Below, piece after piece: positions 57,601 to 64,000 of a stretch of DNA of 64,000 bases. The notes beneath the pieces were generated by a model that did no database searches, was not told the origin of the DNA, and saw only the letters and a program-made list of their open reading frames with translations. Source of the DNA: Chiridota heheva (lineage: Eukaryota; Echinodermata; Holothuroidea; Apodida; Chiridotidae); contig JAIGNY010000196.1 of the NCBI GenBank assembly GCA_020152595.1, forward strand, positions 397,001-461,000. The letters are read 5' to 3'. Every line of letters begins with the position of its first letter. Position 1 is the stretch's first letter. Both the position numbers and the translations under genes were made by a program.

Positions 57601-58316
57601 TTAAATAAAAGTAACATATTAAGATGTGAAAAATGATCAAAATTATTAAGTGGTAAATTTTCAAATGGCTTTGACAAAGTTTTTTTTATTTTTTAATTTT
57701 TCAATTTGATATATATAAATTATAAGACAACTCAGTAAATATTGTGCCTAGATGCCCATAGTTGGTGATTGTGATATTGATGAGTACAAATCGGGTACAG
57801 AAAAATGAAATAACAAGGCTGATATCAAAATTATAATCAGTTATCCATAATGCAAGAAATTGTTGAAAGAAAAAATGAAAATTGTTTTTTATACATCTAT
57901 TTAATTTTTTTTTTTTCACTTTTATTTAGTTGAAAAAATGATATTTAGTGAGGATATAAAGATCTATGGGCAGGCAGTAACAAGTTGAGCATTAAGATAT
58001 AGATATAAAATGTGCTATAAAACTTGAGAATAACAACAACAAAACATCAAAATTGTTTAAAATTTAAGCATTTTACACCTTTTTAAATTTGTAGCCTATA
58101 ATATAATAAATGGTGCAAATTTTATTGAAATTTTGTGACATCACCAGAAGAACACCCATTCATTTCCTGATGTTGATATTGTTTTTTATTCATGCATCAA
58201 AAGTTTTCTTGAATGTAAGTAATTTAATATGGCCAAGAGGTTTTAATCTCCTCATTTAAATTTAGCAGGAGAAAAGTCTGGTGATTCATAGTGACTGAAA
58301 TTATAGGCAAGAAATT

Positions 58317-58912
58317 TAAAGGATTAGTTGAGTGGTCAAGTACGTTCATCTTATGTGAAAGAGGACTTCAAAAGAAACAAAATAGTGAAAAAAGCATTCA
58401 AAATTTGTATTCCATTAAGGAGATATGCAAGTTTGAAGTTTGGTATCATTTCTGTAAAAACAACTGAAATCAGACTAGTTGTGACAGCCTCAGATTGCTC
58501 CAAGTCTTTATGTATTTTAAAGTAAATTTGTTTAATTTTTTCACTATGTAAATTATTTTTTATCAAACTTGCTTCAGGTGGTATATTATAAACACCCTTT
58601 ATAGATTCAATTTTACTACTTTTTTGACATATTACATGGTTTTTAAGCCACAAAATCACAGGACAAAATATGATAAAATACATAAAGACTTTGAGGAATC
58701 TGAGGCTATGACATCACAACTAGTATGATTTCAGTCGTTTCTATACAAATGATACCAAACTTTAAACTTAGATATTTCCTTATCAGAATAAAACTTTTGA
58801 GTGCTTTCTGCACTATATATTCAAGTTTAAAGCTGTCTTTATTTGTGTAAAATTGACTGGTGTAATATATCTACTATGGTTTCTTCACTTGACCCCTGCA
58901 CTTATCCTTTAC
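58317..58912. mobile_element. Foldback MITE, 600 bp
   Basis: The arms face each other. Left 58385-58525 (tttggtatcatttctgtaaa ... ctcagattgctccaagtctt) is the inverse of right 58675-58830 (aaagactttgaggaatctga ... caaatgataccaaac). The outer ends also pair loosely (ttaaaggattag..gtcaagt with acttgacccctgcacttatccttt). The frames at 58328-58525 (plus) and 58351-58683 (minus) come from the arms. Confidence 0.7.
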
Positions 58913-60277
58913 AAACTATTCTATTCTGAATTTAGAGCTCTTTCTGGTGGCTATAACATTAAAGTTATGATGTAATAGATCTAAATTCAAAGCATCAAAC
59001 TCATTGTAACATAGTCACTGATTTTCTTGGACAATATGAAGTTCATATTAGGACCAGAGAATATATGCTCTGCACTAAGTATATGGGGTGTAGACCTTTA
59101 TGCACTAAGTTAGTATTGATCTATTTTAAAGCTCCCTCATAAACTGACAATATCCATAATCTCTTCCCCCTCTGTCACTCACCTTGATGGACACAGTGGT
59201 CTATTTACCCGATGTTTAAGCCCTTTCTCTACCCACCATTAGGACTCTCCACTCTTGTTTAGAAACACCTCCCATTACTAATTAGTCTGCATTGTCTACA
59301 TGCTTACTACGAAGTGCCACCTCATTGTTAACCAACTTGTTTGTAAATTTACAAAGCAAGTGTATGGGATAATATATACTACAGGCCAGAGTATTTCATG
59401 GCTTCCAGCTTCTGTTTGGTAAGCTTAGGTAGTTTTGTATAGAAATGTTTTATTTGAACAACTGGGCAAAATAGAGATTCTTTTGGGTGGATTTTGAGGT
59501 TTTGGATGACAGACTGGTAGGGGGCTGATACAACAGTGTATTTCATGGTGGCAGTTGCTTAATACAAGTAATTGTAAACAGCCTGAGACCAAGATAGCTT
59601 ACATGATTCACATATGTTTACTGTTAATAAGTGGCATTACACTCTTTGAGCAAGATGTTATATTTGTGTTAAAAAGAGAACTTGGGTTAAATTAAAAAAA
59701 CGGAAAGATATGATATATGAGTCAAATGGTAGGAATTTATTATTAAAGCTTTTGCTACCTACAACTAATTGTTTACTAAATTGTTTTTTTATTTCATATG
59801 TCTTGAGAATGTTTGTATGCCAGAAAGCACAAACATTGATTTACACTTATGCACATCTTTTATATTTGAAATTAAGGAAAAAAAAACAACTAGATGCAAT
59901 TTTTTTCTTTTAAAAGTTTTGAAATATAAAACAGAATTAAACACCGAAATTAAGTGAGAGAAGTGACTTCACTGTGAAAAAGTAGTTCTAGCAACCCTCT
60001 ATATGTTTCAATTTGACAACTTCTGTTTGTCACAGGATAATGTACATTGCAAATGGGGATGTGTCCCATCTCCTCCAATCACATTGCAGAAAACAACTTG
60101 AATGGATGTGCATTAAAATAGGATAACAACTGTCCTCCTATTCACACATCACACTAACATTTATCATAAAGACTTTTACTTTGATAAGCTCAAATTCAGC
60201 CTTCATTCCAGGAACTGTATAATATACTTTCATCATTTTAAAACTTTTTTACTCAAAGTTTCCTGCTTCTTTTTAAG
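58913..60277. other. Intron sequence before exon H
   Basis: No repeat pair or gene recognised. It ends with tcctgcttctttttaag, a fair pyrimidine tract and acceptor. Confidence 0.45.
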
Positions 60278-60327
60278 AGGAAATCCGTGAATTTAATGAT
60301 GACCCTCAGATCTCACTTAATCTGCAA
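60278..60327 (+). CDS. Host gene, exon H
   Basis: A 50-base micro-exon, with acceptor tgcttctttttaAG and donor GTAAAA. It enters in phase 1, matching exon G, and leaves in phase 0. It encodes EIREFNDDPQISLNLQ, polar and protein-like. Acceptance one AG further (60280) would fit exon F directly but gives a less protein-like frame. The G-to-H phase match favours 60278. No further exon could be supported before the end of the window. Confidence 0.55.
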
Positions 60328-60399
60328 GTAAAAATTAAAATCTCTCTCTTTTTGAATTTTTTAAATGAATTTTGCTTTGAATTATGAGTGGATCATGTC

Positions 60400-60825
60400 C
60401 ATTCCTTAAAAATTTCCACCTCCTTATTGCCCCCACTCCTCTGCAACAATTACCATTGCACCCTCATAGTCCACCACATCCTCCTTGCCTGCCCCCTGTA
60501 CAACCTTCTCAGAGCTTCCCTCTCCTCCACAACTCAATAGCCGAGCTCTTCAGAAAAACTCTTTGGATAAAATTATCTCCTTCCTTTATCATGCTTCCCT
60601 CTACATCCATATTTAGTCCTCTCCCACCCCCTCTCTCTACTTTTGCCCCTTTTTTTTGCACCCATGCACTTCCTCTCTTAATCCAGCCTCCTGGCTTTTA
60701 GTCCCATGTTTCTCTCAGTCAACCCTCCCCATTTTCTTTTCTTTCTACCTCTGGAATGATCCAACCTCTCATGCACAATGTGACCCTCGCTGCCGTGGTG
60801 CCATTAAGCCCTCATCAAACAAACA
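60400..60825 (+). mobile_element. I-like LINE 3' tail fragment
   Basis: A C/T-rich region with the same end layout as 57179-57600: ctgccgtggtgccattaagc, then a catcaaacaaacaaacaa tail. The preceding plus-strand text loosely reads a decayed 'H.LLACPL' end. It is truncated and has many stops. Confidence 0.55.
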
Positions 60826-62405
60826 AACAATCATTAGAAAATTGCCATTTCTATTTTCTTCCTTTTTTGTGAAAAGGATGGTACCAAATCTGCAAAGAAA
60901 ATTCAATTGTCTCTTTTCCAAAAATCCACCCTGGTAAATTTTTGGTTCGCATAGATCCTGTCCATTCATTAGAAATGTGTCATCTTTATTTTCATCCTTT
61001 TTGTTAGAAATGATGGTATCAAATCTGCAAACTAAATTAGAATCTCTATTTTTCGAACATCCACACTTGTAGATTTTTGGTTTGCATAGATTCTGTCTAT
61101 TCATTAGATATGTGTCATCTTTACTTTCATCCTTTTTGTTAGAAATGATGGTATCAAATCTGCGAACTAAATTAGAATCTCTATTGTTCGAACATCCACA
61201 CTTGTAAATTTTTGGTTTGCATAGATTCTGTCCATTCATTAGAAATGTGTCATCTTTATTTTCATCCTTTTTGTTAGAAATGATGGTATCAAATCTGCAA
61301 ACTAAATTAGAATCTCTATTTTTCGAACATCCACACTTGTAGATTTTTGGTTTGCATAGATTCTGTCCATTCATTAGAAATGTGTCATCTTTACTTTCAT
61401 CCTTTTTGTTAGAAATGATGGTATCAAATCTGCAAACTAAATTAGAATCTCTATTTTTGAACATCCACACTTGTAGATTTTGGTTTGCATAGATTCTGTC
61501 CATTCATTAGAAATGTGTCATCTTTATTTTCATCCTTTTTGTTAGAAATGATGGTATCAAATCTGCAAACTAAATTAGAATCTCTATTTTTGAACATCCA
61601 CACTTGTAGATTTTTGGTTTGCATAGATCCTGTCCATTCATTAGAAATGTGTCATCTTTATTTTCATCCTTTTTGTTAGAAATGATGGTATCAAATCTGC
61701 AAACTAAATTAGAATCTCTATTTTTCGAACATCCACACTTGTAAATTTTTGGTTTGCATAGATTCTGTCCATTCATTAGAAATGTGTCATCTTTATTTTC
61801 ATCCTTTTTGTTAGAAATGATGGTACTAAATCTGCAAACTAACTTTAAATCTTTTTTTTCGAAATCCCACACTTGTATATTCTGCTTTCTATTTTGTGTT
61901 TTGAGTAGAGCTTGTTCATTCATTAGAAATGTGTCATCTTTATTTTCATCCTTTTTGTTAGAAATGATGGTATCAAATCTGCAAACTAAATTAGAATCTC
62001 TATTTTTCGAACATCCACACTTGTAAATTTTTGGTTTGCATAGATCCTGTCCATTCATTAGAAATGTGTCACATCTTTACTTTCATCCTTTTTGTTAGAA
62101 ATGATGGTACTAAATCTGCAAACTAACTTTAAATCTTTTTTTTCGAAATCCCACACTTGTATATTTTGCTTTCTATTTTGTGTTTTGAGTAGAGCTTGTT
62201 CATTCATTAGAAAATGGTCTATTGTTTACTTTCTTTCTTTTTGTGAAAATGATGGTACCAAATCTGCAAGCAAATTTAAAATCTCTTTTAAAAAAATCAC
62301 ACTATCAAAAAGTTACTGTGTTTTAAGTAGATCCTGTTCATTCTTTAGAAAATTGTCCGTTGTTTATTTTCTTCCTTTCTGTGAGAAATGATGGTACCAT
62401 TATGT
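60826..62405. repeat. 135-bp satellite with a conserved 45-codon minus frame
   Basis: Units of 133-135 bases (two of 147-149) recur, for example tcattag at 60966, 61101, 61236, 61371, 61504, 61638, 61773, 61920, 62055 and 62204. The core is gtgtcatctttattttcatc, 'ctttttgttagaaatgatgg', 'atcaaatctgcaaactaaat' and 'cgaacatccacacttgta'. Inner units are nearly identical and outer ones are diverged. The minus frame reads KIYKCGCSKNRDSNLVCRFD repeatedly, open for 244 codons (61503-60769) and 162 codons (62058-61570), because 135 is 45 codons. I treat it as a satellite, not a gene. Confidence 0.93.
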
Positions 62406-63290
62406 TTTTTTCTATTGTAAAGAATTGTTTGGGGTATGCAGAAACGTTTGTTTATTGGGAGCAATATTTGAAAGTGAAAGTAAAGTAAAGTTGTTGTTAA
62501 AAAGCTTTCTTAAAGATGCAGGCCCCCTTTATGAATTTTTACAAACATTTTGAAAACATGCAGCAGTAGAATTGAGTGAAGCTGAGATCCATGGAGTGGT
62601 ATTTTGTATTGTTATGCAGATGTTTTCTTAAAGGTGCTGGCAGCAGGAAAATGAGGGCAGAATATTAGTAAACAAACTTTTTGTGCTATACTTAAAACCT
62701 TCAATGCAAATGGTCAAATCAATCAGTTATTTCTTATGAATAATTAAGCAATTTTTCAATGACACGAGTATAACAAAATTAAATGTGTGTTATTTTCAAA
62801 TTCCCTTGACTTGGCAAAAAATGGGAGCCTTCACTTTTTGACAAAGTACTATATATCTTTAAAACAATTTAAAAAAAATTATTTATTGTTTTTTATACTT
62901 TTTATTTGAAAAGGAATCAACTCTTGTGTGATTGTAATGGTAACCTCACCAACCAACCCAGATTGTTTACTTTGTATGGACAGGTAGCAACAACATGGCC
63001 TAAAATGGCTTGAAATATACTATATATATAAAAATAGCCAAAAATCCCATCAAAAATCAGTTTAAAATTGACCAGTTTACAACATTTTTAAATGCAATTT
63101 TGATCATCTGTGGTGTTTAAAATCTAGGAAGAAAATATAAAGGATTACATTTAGGTTTTGGAGCTGTGTTTTTGTCCATATGTCATTACTTTTGTTTATT
63201 TTGTCATATAACCTAAAAGCTATAAAAGCTATTTAAATCATTTAAAGACTTATCTGCTTAAAATTGTATGCTTCTCCATCTGAATTTGAA
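62406..63290. other. Intron sequence, nothing recognised
   Basis: AT-rich with no clear repeat. A short open stretch near 62568 (VELSEAEIHGVVF) has an AG before it but does not fit phase 0 from exon H, so it is not called. Confidence 0.4.
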
Positions 63291-63291
63291 A

Positions 63292-63557
63292 GGTGCTGTG
63301 ACTCAGTGGTTAAGGAGTTATGCTCGTATTCGAGAGGTACCAAGTTCGATTATTGTCGTGAGCGCTGCATTGTGTCATTGAGCAAACACTTTACTTTCTT
63401 CAGTCCACTCATCAGTAAAATGAGTACCAGCACTGCTGGGGAGTTAATCTGTGATGTCCAGGGGGAGTCATATACTCACATCCGCTTGCACCATGGAAAC
63501 CGGGGATAAACACCAGCCCAATGAGCCTAATGGCTCAGATGGATGTAGCTTTTTTTT
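63292..63557 (+). mobile_element. tRNA-derived SINE, second copy
   Basis: It matches 23204-23485 along its whole length: GGTGCTGTGACTCAGTGGTT (A box), AAGTTCGATT (degenerate B box) and ctgctggggagttaatctg. It lacks the 'gatggactggcatcc' segment, which has a small deletion. The likely target duplication ATCTGAAT lies at 63278-63285 and 63558-63565. It is more diverged than the first copy. Confidence 0.85.
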
Positions 63558-63799
63558 ATCTGAATAAAAACTCTCTACTTGTCCAAACACCTTTAAAGGG
63601 CTATGGATGTACGTTAAGAGTTTCAAATTTTGAGTAGAACTGTCTTTGAATTTCAAGATCTTTGATCAAACAAAATCGAAGAATTTTTAATATATATGCT
63701 GAGTTTTCCATGTATGACAATCTCAAAATCTGTATTTAATTGTTTAGTTTTCTATTCTAAATCTCCATTACTGGAAATGATAAGATTTGTTTAATCCTG

Positions 63800-64000
63800 C
63801 TTGTTTCTGATTGAGGTATTGTAAAGACTGAATCACTATATATACAAAGTGAAGGATTTTCTTATGAAAATATCAGGGTTACCCCTGGAGTCATACATCA
63901 AACATTTGAATAAAATTTATTTTGCATTTGAAAAAGGTTGATCAGCTACAACTCAAAAAGTAATTCTGCTACTTGCAAATTTGAAGACTGTTTTATGACA
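63800..64000 (+). repeat. Fragment of dispersed repeat 'X'
   Basis: 'aaaatatcagggttacccctggagtcatacatca' resembles 18467-18495 and 44193-44212. The rest is eroded. Confidence 0.4.

Noticed and set aside
60769-61503. 244-residue minus-strand frame as a repeat protein gene
   Set aside because: It coincides exactly with the 135-bp satellite, has no signal peptide or splice context, and the period alone explains it. Kept only as a low-interest finding.
62568-62630. Possible further host exon (VELSEAEIHGVVF)
   Set aside because: Phase does not follow exon H, the pyrimidine tract is poor and the donor is unclear.

Overview
The window looks like nuclear DNA of an invertebrate animal. It is AT-rich, with spliced micro-exons, long introns, tRNA-derived SINEs, I-like and RTE-like LINE tails, several DNA-transposon families and many tandem satellites. 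The repeat mix would suit a marine deuterostome such as an echinoderm or hemichordate, but the sequence alone does not settle the species. There is no bacterial-type gene organisation and no rRNA, tRNA gene or CRISPR array.

The main host feature is one plus-strand gene crossing almost the whole window. I reconstruct eight short coding exons at 1132-1232, 2420-2508, 6173-6229, 8076-8144, 24216-24311, 35723-35800, 41134-41186 and 60278-60327. All have AG/GT borders, and all reading phases match across the chain. I do not recognise the protein. Its introns (1.2 to 19 kb) hold everything else.

Region by region: 3.1-5.1 kb is a 36-bp satellite and 5.4-5.9 kb a 165-bp triplication. From 6.2 to 8.0 kb there are two inverted-repeat MITEs. 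From 9.07 to 14.12 kb lies a 5-kb element with TA-flanked, pogo-like terminal inverted repeats. A SINE with a perfect 12-bp target duplication and a MITE lie at 23.2-23.9 kb. At 26.2-28.0 kb there is a palindromic element and a hAT-type MITE with a perfect 8-bp target duplication. Two copies of a repeat carrying a THAP zinc-finger exon sit at 30.6-31.2 and 39.3-39.9 kb. An I-like LINE fragment lies between two duplicated blocks of a 35-bp satellite at 31.3-33.8 kb. A 24-bp satellite with a higher-order structure lies at 42.2-43.7 kb, and a second, unrelated 24-bp satellite at 44.76-46.2 kb.

From 46.4 to 52.3 kb is a decayed Polinton/Maverick (adintovirus-like) fragment: packaging ATPase, small basic protein, a second structural protein, a duplicated capsid C-terminal module, the hexon-type major capsid protein, an acidic protein and a large unknown block. 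All the recognisable larger genes are broken, and I see no polymerase, integrase or protease. Four E2F-like GGCGGGA/GACGGGA boxes lie at its right side.

Further on, a 27-bp satellite (53.2-54.6 kb) appears to have grown from the inside of a small inverted-repeat element. After it come a minus-strand SINE, a palindromic MITE interrupted by an RTE LINE tail with a perfect 16-bp target duplication, I-like LINE tails, a 135-bp satellite with a conserved 45-codon frame (60.8-62.4 kb) and a second copy of the 23-kb SINE.
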